NCBI RefSeq assembly: GCF_002904335.1
Contig: NZ_PPHF01000169.1
Location: forward strand, 42,423 to 106,422
Direction: 5' to 3'
DNA from: Amycolatopsis sp. CA-126428
GTDB lineage: Bacteria; Actinomycetota; Actinomycetes; Mycobacteriales; Pseudonocardiaceae
DNA: 64,000 nt
Shown here: positions 39,095-48,222 of the stretch, piece by piece
Position numbering within the stretch: the stretch's first letter is position 1
How the letters are laid out: each line of letters opens with the position of its first letter
Position numbers and translations under genes: made by a program
The notes under the pieces: generated by a model
Databases searched by the model: none
The model's input: the letters and a program-made list of their open reading frames with translations, nothing else
Told to the model about the DNA's origin: nothing

Positions 39095-41422
39095 TTACGG
39101 GTAGTTCACCACGTTGACCGGCACCGTGCCCGAAGGCGTGACGCCGCCGGTGTCGTTGATGACGTGCGTGATCGTGCCGCGGTAGTTGAGCGACACCGTC
39201 AGCAGGCTGTGGAACCGGACGCCGCTGTTGTTCGGCACCTCGAACGCGTGGTAGCTGGACACCGCCGGGTTCGTGTCGAAGAAGCAGTAGCTGCCGAGAC
39301 CCCAGGCCTCATGGGACGTCACGTTCGCCCCGACCTTGTAGGCCGCGTACCCGGCGACTCCGGATGGTGCGTTCCACGAGGCCTGGTTGGGCACGTCGTA
39401 GGGCATCTCGTTCTGGAAGAAGATGGTCTTCCCGCCCTGGCCGTTCCAGATCACCTGGTACTTCTGGTAGTGCTCGACGAACAGGCCGGTGGCCAGCACG
39501 TTCGCCCCGTTCACGACCAGCCCGGTGTCGGCGGTGTTCGTGTTCCAGCCGACCGTGCCCGCGTTGCCGTGGTCGGCCCGCCACGCCCAGATGTGGTCGA
39601 TGATCGTGTTGGCGCTGTTGACGATCAGGCTGTTCGTGGCCTTGCCGGCGAGCGCGCCGCCGATCCGGAAGAACACGTCCTGGACCGTCGTCGGGTTCGA
39701 AGCGTGGGAAGCCGACGAGCCGGACTGGCCGACCGTGAGCAACGCCTGCGAGTTCGTCGTGCCCGCGTCGAAGAGCAGGCCCTTGAGCCGGACGCCGTCC
39801 ACATCGGACACCTGCATGGCGTTGACGCCGTTGTCGGGCACCAGCGTCGGGTAGCCGATGCCGAGGATCGTCGTGCCGGCCTTGGTCACGTTGAGCGTCT
39901 GGTTGAGGTGGTAGACGCCCGGCGTGAAGAACAGGTTGCAGCCCGCCGCGAGCGCGTTGTTGATCGACGAGGCCGTGTCACCGGACTTGACGACGTAGAA
40001 CTGGCTCATCGGTGCCGACGTGCCCGGGGTGCTGCCGTTCGCCCAGCTCGGGCCGGACGCGTTGGTGCGCAGGGAGGGCAGGAACACGCGGTACTTGCCG
40101 GTGCCGTCGACGTAGAGGTAAGGGACGTCGCGCGAGACCGGGGTGGTCGCCAGCGTGGTCTCGGGCGGGTTCGGGAACGTGGTCGCCGGCGCACCGCTCG
40201 TGCCGGAGAAGACCATGTTCCACACGCCGCCGTTCCAGCTGCCGAGCGCCGAGTCGCGGGTGTACCACTGCTGCTGCGAGACCGACGCGGCCTGGCCGGC
40301 CACCTTCGTGTCGGCGATGTAGCCGCCGCTCGCGTAGCCGTAGCTCGCCGGGTACAGCTGCAGCCCGCCGCGGACGTCCATCCGGCGGAACGGCGCGGCC
40401 TGCGCGACCGCCCAGCGTTCCTGGCCACCGGACGGGTTGACCGCCATGTTCTCCGCCGAGCGCCAGAAGTTCTGCAGCGCTACGCCGTTGTCGGAGGCGT
40501 TGAAGGCGTCGACCGTGACGTCGCCGTTGATCAGCACGTCACCGGGGTTCTGGCCGAGGCCGGCCACCGACGTGTAGAAGCCGACGTTGTCGTGCACGCC
40601 TGAGTACGTGCCCGGCTTGAACAGGTGGGCCACGCGCCGGTCCGCCATCTGCGCGGTGAGCGTGTCCTTCTGGTTGTTGAAGTCGGTGTCCAGCTGCGCC
40701 TGGATCGTCGCCGCCGACATGCCCGGGTCGAAGATCCGCACGTTCGGCCCGAAGTTCGGGGTGTCGGACTGCGTCGGGCAGCCGGCCTGGGTGCCGATCG
40801 TGTAGCTCGCGCTCGACACCGGCGAGGTCGTCGACCCGGACTTGAGCGCGATCGCGTTGACCGTGCGGGAGTTCGGGACGCTGATCGGTCCGCTGTAGAG
40901 GGTCGAGGACGCCGTCGGCGTCGAACCGTCCACGGTGTACCGGATGGTGGCGCCCGCGGTGGCGCTGCTGATCGTCACCGTCTGGGCGGCCGAGTACGTG
41001 CCGCCGGGCGGGCTGAACGTCGGCGCGGCGACCGTCGTGGTCCCGCCCCCGCCGACGGTGTAGCTGAAGTGCGGGGTGTCGTACTGCGGGCCGTTCTTCT
41101 CGTAGGTGAACCAGTAGTCGAGGACGTTCCCGCTGCTCAGGCCGTTGACGGTGGTCTGCCAGGTGCCGGAGCCGTTGGTCATCCGGACGTTCTGCTGGCC
41201 GACGCCCGGCACGCCGGTGTAGTGGACGTCCACGTACAGCGCCGGGGTCGTCGGGGTGAAGTTGATCTGCGCCTGCGTCGAGCTCGGCTGCGTGACGCTC
41301 TGCGTGTAGTCGTCCGCGGCGAGCGCGGCGGGGGCGGTGAGCCCGGCCGCCACCAGCAGTGCCGAGGCGACGAGCGCGAGCCCCGGGCCGCGTCGTCGTA
41401 GCTTGTCCAAGGTCCGGTTCAC
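39095..41422 (-). CDS. Secreted beta-helix glycoside hydrolase with CBM56-like and chitobiase-like modules
   Basis: 775 residues from GTG 41422 with GGAGG upstream. After a signal peptide (ALVASALLVAAGLTAPAALA), residues 35-125 resemble the CBM56 beta-1,3-glucan-binding module (DYTQSVTQPSSTQAQINF, NVLDYWFTYEKNGPQYDTP). Residues 130-200 are a chitobiase-C-terminal-like module (FSPPGGTYSAAQTVTISSAT, IRYTVDGSTPT). The remainder is a large right-handed beta-helix (VRIFDPGMSAATIQAQLD, GVYHLNQTLNVTKAGTTILG, NSANTIIDHIWAWRADHG) like GH55/GH87 glucanases. The likely substrate is fungal or algal glucan. Two operator-like sites lie in its leader region. Confidence 0.75.
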   Translation of the reverse strand: MNRTLDKLRRRGPGLALVASALLVAAGLTAPAALAADDYTQSVTQPSSTQAQINFTPTTPALYVDVHYTGVPGVGQQNVRMTNGSGTWQTTVNGLSSGNVLDYWFTYEKNGPQYDTPHFSYTVGGGGTTTVAAPTFSPPGGTYSAAQTVTISSATAGATIRYTVDGSTPTASSTLYSGPISVPNSRTVNAIALKSGSTTSPVSSASYTIGTQAGCPTQSDTPNFGPNVRIFDPGMSAATIQAQLDTDFNNQKDTLTAQMADRRVAHLFKPGTYSGVHDNVGFYTSVAGLGQNPGDVLINGDVTVDAFNASDNGVALQNFWRSAENMAVNPSGGQERWAVAQAAPFRRMDVRGGLQLYPASYGYASGGYIADTKVAGQAASVSQQQWYTRDSALGSWNGGVWNMVFSGTSGAPATTFPNPPETTLATTPVSRDVPYLYVDGTGKYRVFLPSLRTNASGPSWANGSTPGTSAPMSQFYVVKSGDTASSINNALAAGCNLFFTPGVYHLNQTLNVTKAGTTILGIGYPTLVPDNGVNAMQVSDVDGVRLKGLLFDAGTTNSQALLTVGQSGSSASHASNPTTVQDVFFRIGGALAGKATNSLIVNSANTIIDHIWAWRADHGNAGTVGWNTNTADTGLVVNGANVLATGLFVEHYQKYQVIWNGQGGKTIFFQNEMPYDVPNQASWNAPSGVAGYAAYKVGANVTSHEAWGLGSYCFFDTNPAVSSYHAFEVPNNSGVRFHSLLTVSLNYRGTITHVINDTGGVTPSGTVPVNVVNYP

Positions 41423-41459
41423 GCCGTGACACCTCCGCCGTTGGGGATCCACGAGGCAA

Positions 41460-41480
41460 TTTGTTGCCAGTCGCAACAAA
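41460..41480 (-). promoter_or_regulatory. Inverted repeat TTTGTTGC-N5-GCAACAAA
   Basis: An exact 8-bp dyad with a 5-bp spacer, 38 bp upstream of the beta-helix glycosidase start. Its form is that of a LacI- or GntR-type operator. Confidence 0.5.
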
Positions 41481-41523
41481 GTAGCTCCCGGTCAGCGGTG
41501 CTTCGATCACTTTTAGATAACAC

Positions 41524-41536
41524 TTGTCTGGACCAA
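41524..41536 (-). promoter_or_regulatory. Site resembling the chitinase promoter repeat
   Basis: The minus strand reads TTGGTCCAGACAA, close to the TGGTCCAGACC-type 12-bp elements found in streptomycete chitinase promoters. It is about 100 bp upstream of the glycosidase gene. Confidence 0.3.
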
Positions 41537-41689
41537 TGCGCAAATGGGTGAAGCGGTTCGTCACTCTTCGCCGGGTTGCCGCCACTCTGGGCGAATGACT
41601 GAACCGAGAAACCATCTTCTGACGGGTGACCTCGATCGTGTGACATGCGACGATCCGCTGCCACCTCGTCCCCTACCGAGGAGTAGGCC

Positions 41690-42919
41690 ATGGCGTCTCC
41701 ACGGTTGTTCCGGTCCCTCGTCGTCCTCTCCCTGATCGCGGCCCCGGTCACGGCGGCCACCTCGACCGCCGAAGCCGCGCCGCTGCAGAGCGGCGGTGTC
41801 GTGAACTTCGGCTGCGCGACCTCCGGCAAGCTGCACTGCCTCGGCAAGGCGGTCCGGTCGCCGAACGGCAACGGCCCGCTGGTCGTCTCGACCCCGGTCG
41901 GCTACGGACCGGCCGAGATCCAGGCCGCCTACAACCTCGGCGGGCTGCACGCGAACGGCCGCACCGTGGCCATTGTGGACGCTCAGGACGCGCCGACCGC
42001 GGAAGCCGACCTGGCCAAGTTCCGGTCCGCGCGCGGGCTATCCCCGTGCACGACGGCCAACGGCTGCTTCAAGAAGGTCAACCAGAACGGCGCGGCGAGC
42101 CCGCTGCCCGCGCCCGACTACGGCTGGGCCGAAGAGATCAGCCTCGACCTCGACGCGGTGTCGGCGACCTGCCCGGACTGCCACATCTTGCTGGTGGAAG
42201 CCAACTCCCCGGACACCGACCCGCTGATGACGGCGGTCGACACGGCCGCGGCGACGCCCGGCGTGGTGGCGATCTCCAACAGCTACGGCGGTGCCGAGGA
42301 CTCGACGATCCTCGCCGCGGACGCCCACCTGAACCACCCGGGCATCGCGGTCACGGCGTCCTCGGGCGACTCCGGGTACGGCGTCAGCTGGCCGGCGTCG
42401 TCGCCGTACGTCACGGCGGTCGGCGGCACCACGCTGAAGAAGGCGGCCACCACCACCCGCGGCTGGACCGAAACGGCGTGGAACGGCAGCGGCAGCGGGT
42501 GTTCGGCCCTGGAGGCGAAACCGTCCTGGCAGCACGACACCGGGTGTGCGAAGAGGACGGTCGCGGACGTCTCGGCGGTCGCGGACCCGGCCACCGGGCT
42601 CGGCGTCTACGACACCTACAACAGCTGCGGCAGCTCGTCGTGGTGCGACTTCCTGCTGTCGCTGGGCCTGGCCCAGGGTGCGGACGGCTGGGTGCAGGTC
42701 GGCGGCACGAGCCTGTCGTCGCCGGTGATCGCGAGCGTCTACGCGCTGGCGGGCAACTCGGTGACGTCGGGGTCGTACCCGTACGCGCACACGAGCGGGC
42801 TCTACGACGTCACGTCGGGCTCGAACGGCAGCTGCGGCGGGAGCTACCTCTGCACGGCGGGCGCCGGGTACGACGGGCCGACCGGGCTGGGCACGCCGAA
42901 CGGCACGTCAGGGTTCTGA
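41690..42919 (+). CDS. Secreted S53 (sedolisin) family peptidase
   Basis: 409 residues with a signal peptide (SLVVLSLIAAPVTAATSTAEA). Catalytic residues of sedolisins are visible: Glu in YGWAEEISLDLDAVSA (E148/E149, with Asp153 nearby), the SSGDSGYG segment with the oxyanion Asp, and Ser341 in GGTSLSSPV. A final calcium-binding-like GYDGPTGLGTPNG is present. The usual 180-residue pro-kumamolisin prodomain is missing; only about 40 residues precede the catalytic core. It is divergent from the beta-helix glycosidase, so both may belong to a polymer-degrading set. Confidence 0.87.
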   Translation: MASPRLFRSLVVLSLIAAPVTAATSTAEAAPLQSGGVVNFGCATSGKLHCLGKAVRSPNGNGPLVVSTPVGYGPAEIQAAYNLGGLHANGRTVAIVDAQDAPTAEADLAKFRSARGLSPCTTANGCFKKVNQNGAASPLPAPDYGWAEEISLDLDAVSATCPDCHILLVEANSPDTDPLMTAVDTAAATPGVVAISNSYGGAEDSTILAADAHLNHPGIAVTASSGDSGYGVSWPASSPYVTAVGGTTLKKAATTTRGWTETAWNGSGSGCSALEAKPSWQHDTGCAKRTVADVSAVADPATGLGVYDTYNSCGSSSWCDFLLSLGLAQGADGWVQVGGTSLSSPVIASVYALAGNSVTSGSYPYAHTSGLYDVTSGSNGSCGGSYLCTAGAGYDGPTGLGTPNGTSGF

Positions 42920-44083
42920 GCGCCGGATCGGCTCGCCGAGCGCGGCGGTCAGCTCGGCGTCGATCCGCGTGAGCAGCTCGCCGAAGACGCAGACCGTCGC
43001 CTCCCACGGGTGCCCGAAGGTGCCCAGGCGGAGGTCTCGCGTCAGGTAGCTGTGGTAATCCCCGTCCGGGAAGACGGCGCCGGGCCAGCGCGGTCCGGCG
43101 CCGTCGACCCGGGCGGGGTCGAAGCGGTAGCCGACGTGCTGCCAGTCGAGCCAGTACAGCTCCTCGCCGGGCTCGACGGACTCGCGCAGTCCCTTGTGGA
43201 CGATGTCGTACAGCGCGTCCGGCTGGGCGTCGTCGAGGGCACCGACGTGCCAGGTCGCCGAGCCGGCGGGTTCGGTGATGCCGGGGAACTCCCGCGTGTC
43301 GGGGCGGAAGGCGAACCGCTCCTCGAAGCGGGACCAGATGTCGTCGTACTCCGGCTCGGAGAACAGCCGGCGAACCGGCCGGGTCCGCGCCGGTTCGCCG
43401 GGCGAGCTCAGGTGGTAGCGGGTGACCGTGGTGACCTCGCGCATCCCGGCGGCTTCGAACGCGTCCCGCAGGGCACCGGTGGCTTCCGCGAGCAGGAACC
43501 GCAGCCCCAGGTGCGGTCCGGCGAGCCGCCAGTCGTGGGCGGCGAGCGTGGCGGCGAGGCGGGGGTCGGTGACTCCGCCGACCGCCATGACCTCCCCGGA
43601 TTGTTCCAGCCAGGCGGCGCGATCGCCGTCGAGGACGACCGCGGCCGACTGGTTCAAGTAGGCGGAGTCGGCCAGGAATTCCGAGAACGCGCGGCGGTGC
43701 GGGCCGGTCTTCGCGGCCAGCTCCGCGACCCGCTGGTGCCCGGTCCAGTCGTGGCCGACCAGGGGGAGTGCCGTGGTGTCCGTCCCGATCGGACAGCGGA
43801 GCACCGCACGCTCCGGCTCCGCGGCGAAGCCGGCGGCGAGCAGGGCCTCGGCGAGCCGGGCATCGCCGTGGACCGGCCAGAGCACCGGCTCGTTGCGGCG
43901 CGCGAAGGCATCGACCTGCCGGGCCACCAGCGCTTCGAGGTCTCCGTCGGGCAGCGGCCCGTGACTCACCTCGCCGTGCGTGCCGTAATGGGTTCGCACC
44001 ACCGGGCCGTCACGGTCGACCACCGCGCCCACCGGTGGGAGCTGCGGCCGGCCGCTCAACGCCTCTTCCATGCCGTTGATCAT
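42908..44083 (-). CDS. Cytosolic protein with acetyltransferase-like N-terminus and DUF2716-like C-terminus
   Basis: About 391 residues from ATG 44083 (ATG 44071 is equally possible; neither has a strong ribosome site). Residues 40-230 look like two GNAT-like halves (WPVHGDARLAEALLAAGFAAEPERAVLRC; HLGLRFLLAEATGALRDAFEAAGM). Residues 245-390 (YDDIWSRFEERFAFRP, ATWHVGALDD, RWPGAVFPDGDYHSYLTRDL) fit the DUF2716 domain of unknown function. Its end overlaps the S53 gene by 12 bp. Function is unknown. Confidence 0.65.
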   Translation of the reverse strand: MINGMEEALSGRPQLPPVGAVVDRDGPVVRTHYGTHGEVSHGPLPDGDLEALVARQVDAFARRNEPVLWPVHGDARLAEALLAAGFAAEPERAVLRCPIGTDTTALPLVGHDWTGHQRVAELAAKTGPHRRAFSEFLADSAYLNQSAAVVLDGDRAAWLEQSGEVMAVGGVTDPRLAATLAAHDWRLAGPHLGLRFLLAEATGALRDAFEAAGMREVTTVTRYHLSSPGEPARTRPVRRLFSEPEYDDIWSRFEERFAFRPDTREFPGITEPAGSATWHVGALDDAQPDALYDIVHKGLRESVEPGEELYWLDWQHVGYRFDPARVDGAGPRWPGAVFPDGDYHSYLTRDLRLGTFGHPWEATVCVFGELLTRIDAELTAALGEPIRRSEP

Positions 44084-44148
44084 CCCCGGTCGGGTGACGT
44101 TCGCGCAGCGCATTTTCGCGGCTCCGCGCGCGGGGTAAGGATGTCTGC

Positions 44149-44772
44149 ATGCTGGACACCGAAGTCCTTTCGCGGACGGCCCCGCGGGCGCTCGACGTCG
44201 TCACCCCGCTCGGGGACGTGCGGTTCGCCGTCCGCGTCGGCGGCTGGGACGTGCCCGCGAGACCGGAACTGACCTGGGGCCTCGAGTCCGGTGCCCGGCT
44301 GTGCCGGTGGCGGCACAGCTCCGTGCGGCTCGACGTCGTGTCCGGACCCACCGCGTCCGGGCTGCCCGGGATCACTCGCGAGACCACCATCCTCCGGGTG
44401 CTGGCCCGCGAGGACGTCGGCGAGTTCGTCGTCCACGCCGAGCTGGCCGGCGCGCCGCACGAGGACCGCATCTGGGAAAGCGCCTTCACCGCCGAGACCG
44501 CCGACGCCGCGGTGAGCGTCGGCGGCCCCGGGGCCGAGCTGCTGCGGCGGTGTTCGCGGGCCGGGCAGCACGTTCCGCCGTACTGGTCCCGGCTGGTCGG
44601 CGGGGACGCCGTCGAGCGGACCGGAGGCCGGCTCACCTGGCGGCTGCCCCGCATCGACCGCGGCGACTACGCCGAGCTGTGGGTGTCCGTCGCGTGGAGT
44701 GCGGCGGGCGGGGACCCGGGCCGCGCCGTCGACATCGACGCGGCCCGGGTGCTGCGGGAGCTAACCCAGTGA
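44149..44772 (+). CDS. Hypothetical cytosolic protein
   Basis: 207 residues from ATG 44149, no signal peptide or membrane helix. It is beta-rich (LDVVTPLGDVRFAVRVGGWD, RLTWRLPRIDRGDYAELWVSVAW), with codon use normal for the genome. No recognised domain. It converges on the fucosidase gene with a 12-bp overlap. Confidence 0.6.
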   Translation: MLDTEVLSRTAPRALDVVTPLGDVRFAVRVGGWDVPARPELTWGLESGARLCRWRHSSVRLDVVSGPTASGLPGITRETTILRVLAREDVGEFVVHAELAGAPHEDRIWESAFTAETADAAVSVGGPGAELLRRCSRAGQHVPPYWSRLVGGDAVERTGGRLTWRLPRIDRGDYAELWVSVAWSAAGGDPGRAVDIDAARVLRELTQ

Positions 44773-47571
44773 AATCCGGTCCAGGTCCGGAGCCCCGGCG
44801 CGGTCGTTGCCGATCCGGATCGTATTGGCGCCCGCGGTCAGCGACACCGGGACCGAAGTGGTGTACGGGGTGTTGTTCCCGGCGCCGCTGACCTTCACCT
44901 CGGCCGGCGCGCCGCCGTTCACCGAGACGAAGTACGACCGGTCGCCGTTGACGGTGAAGTCCAGGTACAAGGTGTACTGGCCCGCCGCGGGCACCGTCAC
45001 GCCGGGGAAGGTCACCGCCGCTCCCGGGCCGATGTTGCGCACCTTCTGCCCGCCCGAGCACGGCGAGCAGCTCGTGACGCCGGCGTCGCCGATGTCGTTC
45101 GCCGAGTCCTCCGCCTCCCGCATGAACACCCGGTCCGCGGGCCGCGGCTTCACCTGCACCGGCTTGCTCACCGACTTCGCGCGCCCGAGCGTCCGGAAGG
45201 ACGCCGTCACCGGGATGCTCACCTCCTGGGCGGTCGGGGCGGTCACCGTCCAGGAGCCGCTCAGCACCTGGCCGAGCCCCAGCGCGGACGCCGTCACCGG
45301 ATCGCCCGACACCGTCCAGCCCGCCGGGACGACCGGGGCCAGCGACACCTGGTCGATCGGGTCGTCGACGTCGAGCCGCAGCGACGCGGTGATCCGGAGC
45401 GACTGCTGACCGGGCGAAACCCATTGCACACCGGCGGGTTGCACGGTCAGCGTCGTCTTCGGCGTGTACGACTCCGGCGGCATCGGCGCGACCGCGATCC
45501 GGTCGAGGTCCACCGTTCCGGAGACCTTGATCGTGTTGGCGCCCGCGTTGAGCGGCACCGGGATCGCGCCTGGTGCGGTGACCGCGATCGGGGCCGCGCC
45601 GTTGACGCTCACCGAGAGCGTGCCCGGTCCCGTCGTGTCGAGCTGCAGCCGGGACGGACCGGTGGCCTGGACGTTGCGGAAGACGACCGCGCCGCGGTCG
45701 AGGCCGGTCACCGCGTTCGTGCCCGAGCACGCCTCGCACCACACCGGCGTCGCCTGGCCCTCGAAGCCGTTGCGCCACGACTCCGCTTCCAACGGCACCT
45801 CGCCGCGCGGGTCCGGGTAGCCGTAGGCGACGTCGATCTCGTCGAGCGCCAGCTGCCGGTAGAACGGCTTGGCCTGCGGCCCGGACCACGTGTTCAGCAC
45901 CTCGAGCTTCAGGTACCGCGCGTGCACCTCGCCGACGTCGATGAACTGGACGCCGCGGTTGCTGGGCAGGGCGCCGGTGCGCACCGTGCGCCAGTTCGTC
46001 CCGTCGTCACTGGCGTGGACCCGGTAGTCCTTGATCCGCGCGGAGTCCTCGGCGCGGCCGAAGGACTCCCGCGCGGAGGTCGGCGACGACTCGCGCTCGT
46101 GCACCGCCAGGTAGGCCGTCGACCGCTTCCGGCCCAGGTCCAGCGTCACGGACACCGGCAACTGGCCGCCCGCGTCCCAGTAGTTCAGGTAGCTGCCGTC
46201 GACGAGGTTTGCCGCCGGGTGCCCGTCCGCGGAAGTCGACGCGGTCGCCTTGATCGTGCTCTTGTCGTAGAAGTACTGCTGCCCGGCGGTGTCCACTTTG
46301 AACACCGTGTCGTAGGTGTCCCAGTTCTGGATGTCCAGAATGGACAGATAGCCGCCGGACTGGGCGAACCGCATCGGCTTCCCGGTGCGCAGATCGGACA
46401 CGCCGGTGACGCGGTAGCCGTTGTCCCGCAGCCGGACCAGGTTCGTCGACGGCCGCGTGACGACGTGCACGTACTGCGTCCGCGCGCCGGGCTTGACGGT
46501 GATCACGCCGTGGGCGCCGTCGTTCCAGAAGCCGGGCTGCAGGCCGCCGTACATGTACCCGCCGCCCTGGGTGCCTTCGAGGGACTCCCGGATCGGCTGG
46601 GTCCAGGACGCCATGAAGTTGTTGAACGCCTCCTGCTGCGGCGGGAACTTCCCGTTCAGCATGGCGGTTTCGGCCATCAGCGACTTGATCGACGAGCCCG
46701 CGTTCGTGATGTACCGGCCGGTGGAGAGCCGGAAGTCGACGGCCTGGTCGCCGCCGCTGTACCACCAGTCGCCGTTGGTCGGCAGCTTGTAGTCGGCCTC
46801 GGTGAGCCGCGGCATCGGCGTGTAGACCGCCTGCGGGTAGTCGTAGGACGGGGTCATGCCGGTCTTCTGCTCGTTGCTGACCGTGTCCATGATCGGCGTG
46901 TCTTCGTTGTTGTTGCTCAGCAACCAGGACGGCCGCTTCTCGCGGATGTGTTCGTAGAGCCCGTGCTGCTCCCAGTACTCGTTGTCGTTGTCGATCCAGA
47001 ACCCGGCGAGGCCCGAGTACCGGTCCATGACCTCGTCGAACAGGTCGTAGGAGTACTCGCCGAAGCCGGGCCGGGTGGTGAGGTCGACCTGGTGGCCCTT
47101 GTACGCCGAGTAGGCGGCCGAATCGAGGGATTCGTGCCCGGTTTCGTTGTGCCACTGGGGATCGTCGGTCATGTAGAGCATGACCCGCACGCCCTTGGCC
47201 TGGCCGGCGGCGATCAGCTCGCCGAGGAAGTCACGCTGCGTCGAGCAGCTGCCGGGGATCTTCGACGGCCACGGCCGCGCGTAGCCCAGCCGGCTGTGGA
47301 AGGTGGTGAGGACGACGTAGGACGCGCCCAGCTTCTTCGCCTCGTCGATCCAGTAACCCGGCGTCCAGCCACCGTCGGTGACATCGCGTTCCCAGGCGGC
47401 GCAGTCGGTGTGCCGCGGCGCGGTGAACATGCCCCAGTGCAGGAACAGCCCGGCCGTCGAGGCCCGCAGCCAGTCCTGGCGCGGGTGGTACAGCTCGGCG
47501 TTCGCGGGACTGACCAGGCTCGCCACCAGCGCGACGGCGGCGGCGAGGCAGGCAAGCAGTCGGATTCTCAA
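44761..47571 (-). CDS. Secreted GH29 alpha-L-fucosidase with discoidin and CBM modules
   Basis: 936 residues with a signal peptide (LACLAAAVALVASLVSPANA). Residues 27-430 are a GH29 domain: GLFLHWGMFTAP, YVVLTTFHSRLG, and GFWIDNDNEYW with the likely nucleophile Asp194. An F5/8-type discoidin module follows (about 440-590; STSADGHPAANLVDGSYLNYWDAGG, FIDVGEVHARYLKLEVLNTW). Then come two carbohydrate-binding modules that share the phrase LNAGANTIKVSGTVDLDRI or LTAGANTIRIGNDRAGAPDLDRI. A clear promoter lies 27 bp upstream. The role would be removal of fucose from extracellular glycans. Confidence 0.87.
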   Translation of the reverse strand: MRIRLLACLAAAVALVASLVSPANAELYHPRQDWLRASTAGLFLHWGMFTAPRHTDCAAWERDVTDGGWTPGYWIDEAKKLGASYVVLTTFHSRLGYARPWPSKIPGSCSTQRDFLGELIAAGQAKGVRVMLYMTDDPQWHNETGHESLDSAAYSAYKGHQVDLTTRPGFGEYSYDLFDEVMDRYSGLAGFWIDNDNEYWEQHGLYEHIREKRPSWLLSNNNEDTPIMDTVSNEQKTGMTPSYDYPQAVYTPMPRLTEADYKLPTNGDWWYSGGDQAVDFRLSTGRYITNAGSSIKSLMAETAMLNGKFPPQQEAFNNFMASWTQPIRESLEGTQGGGYMYGGLQPGFWNDGAHGVITVKPGARTQYVHVVTRPSTNLVRLRDNGYRVTGVSDLRTGKPMRFAQSGGYLSILDIQNWDTYDTVFKVDTAGQQYFYDKSTIKATASTSADGHPAANLVDGSYLNYWDAGGQLPVSVTLDLGRKRSTAYLAVHERESSPTSARESFGRAEDSARIKDYRVHASDDGTNWRTVRTGALPSNRGVQFIDVGEVHARYLKLEVLNTWSGPQAKPFYRQLALDEIDVAYGYPDPRGEVPLEAESWRNGFEGQATPVWCEACSGTNAVTGLDRGAVVFRNVQATGPSRLQLDTTGPGTLSVSVNGAAPIAVTAPGAIPVPLNAGANTIKVSGTVDLDRIAVAPMPPESYTPKTTLTVQPAGVQWVSPGQQSLRITASLRLDVDDPIDQVSLAPVVPAGWTVSGDPVTASALGLGQVLSGSWTVTAPTAQEVSIPVTASFRTLGRAKSVSKPVQVKPRPADRVFMREAEDSANDIGDAGVTSCSPCSGGQKVRNIGPGAAVTFPGVTVPAAGQYTLYLDFTVNGDRSYFVSVNGGAPAEVKVSGAGNNTPYTTSVPVSLTAGANTIRIGNDRAGAPDLDRISLG

Positions 47572-47597
47572 GGGACCTCCTCGTCCGAGAGATCCGA

Positions 47598-47626
47598 TGA
47601 TTAGTTCCTGATATATCGTACGTCAA
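47598..47626 (-). promoter_or_regulatory. Promoter of the GH29 gene with ATATAT dyad
   Basis: On the minus strand TTGACG (47621-47626) and TAATCA (47598-47603) are 17 bases apart. The spacer starts TACGATATATCAGG, an AT-rich dyad unusual here and a likely operator. The start codon is 27 bp downstream of the -10, after GAGGAGG. Confidence 0.65.
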
Positions 47627-48222
47627 GGGAGGATGCCGCTCATCGGCACACAATCGTCTGATCTGTCGGCTATCGCTCTTGATCAACTGCCTCGGTGTGG
47701 TCGGTGCTCGATGTAACCGAAGGCTGAGCCCGCGCGACTAACGGGGTGGCCGAGTCAGGAGGTGGCGATGCACCGCTGCGCTGTCCTGCGAAGTTCCGCT
47801 GTGTTGCGCCATCTCTCCGGCGACGGCAGGCCGGGTCTGTCGGCGGGGAAATCGGTTACGATCCGGCGAAGGCAAAACGTAGCGACATCGGTACTCGGTG
47901 TAAGCATTGGCGGCGCAGTCGTCGTGAAGCGCCTGTCCAGGAGTGTGCGTCGCACCTTTATGGGCCGCGGCCAAGATCACTCGAAGGTTGAACGCTCAGT
48001 GTTTACTGTGGACTGTTCGGCTGATCATGCGCTAGCGTCGCCGCGTGTCGCAACTCGGGCTTCTCGCCCTGCGTCACGTGATAGTCGTTATCCCCGCAAC
48101 TCCTCGTCTGCCCTTCCTGGGCGGGCGTGCACTTTGTACGCGACACGAAGGTGACTTGTTCCATGGGCGGTTCTGAAGGCGGCGACTGACTGCCGGGGTA
48201 GTCCGAGCCGCATGCGGACGGG
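47627..48222. other. Long intergenic region, no convincing gene
   Basis: Nearly 600 bp between divergently placed units. An ATG at 47768 has a perfect AGGAGG site and 129 codons follow, but codon positions show no GC bias and the product is Arg/Ser-rich without features. Opposite-strand ORFs are no better. It may be a decayed gene or a regulatory region. Confidence 0.4.

Noticed and set aside
47768..48154. A 129-codon ORF with a perfect AGGAGG ribosome site
   Set aside because: There is no third-position GC bias and no protein feature; the product is Ser/Arg-rich noise. The ribosome site alone is not enough.
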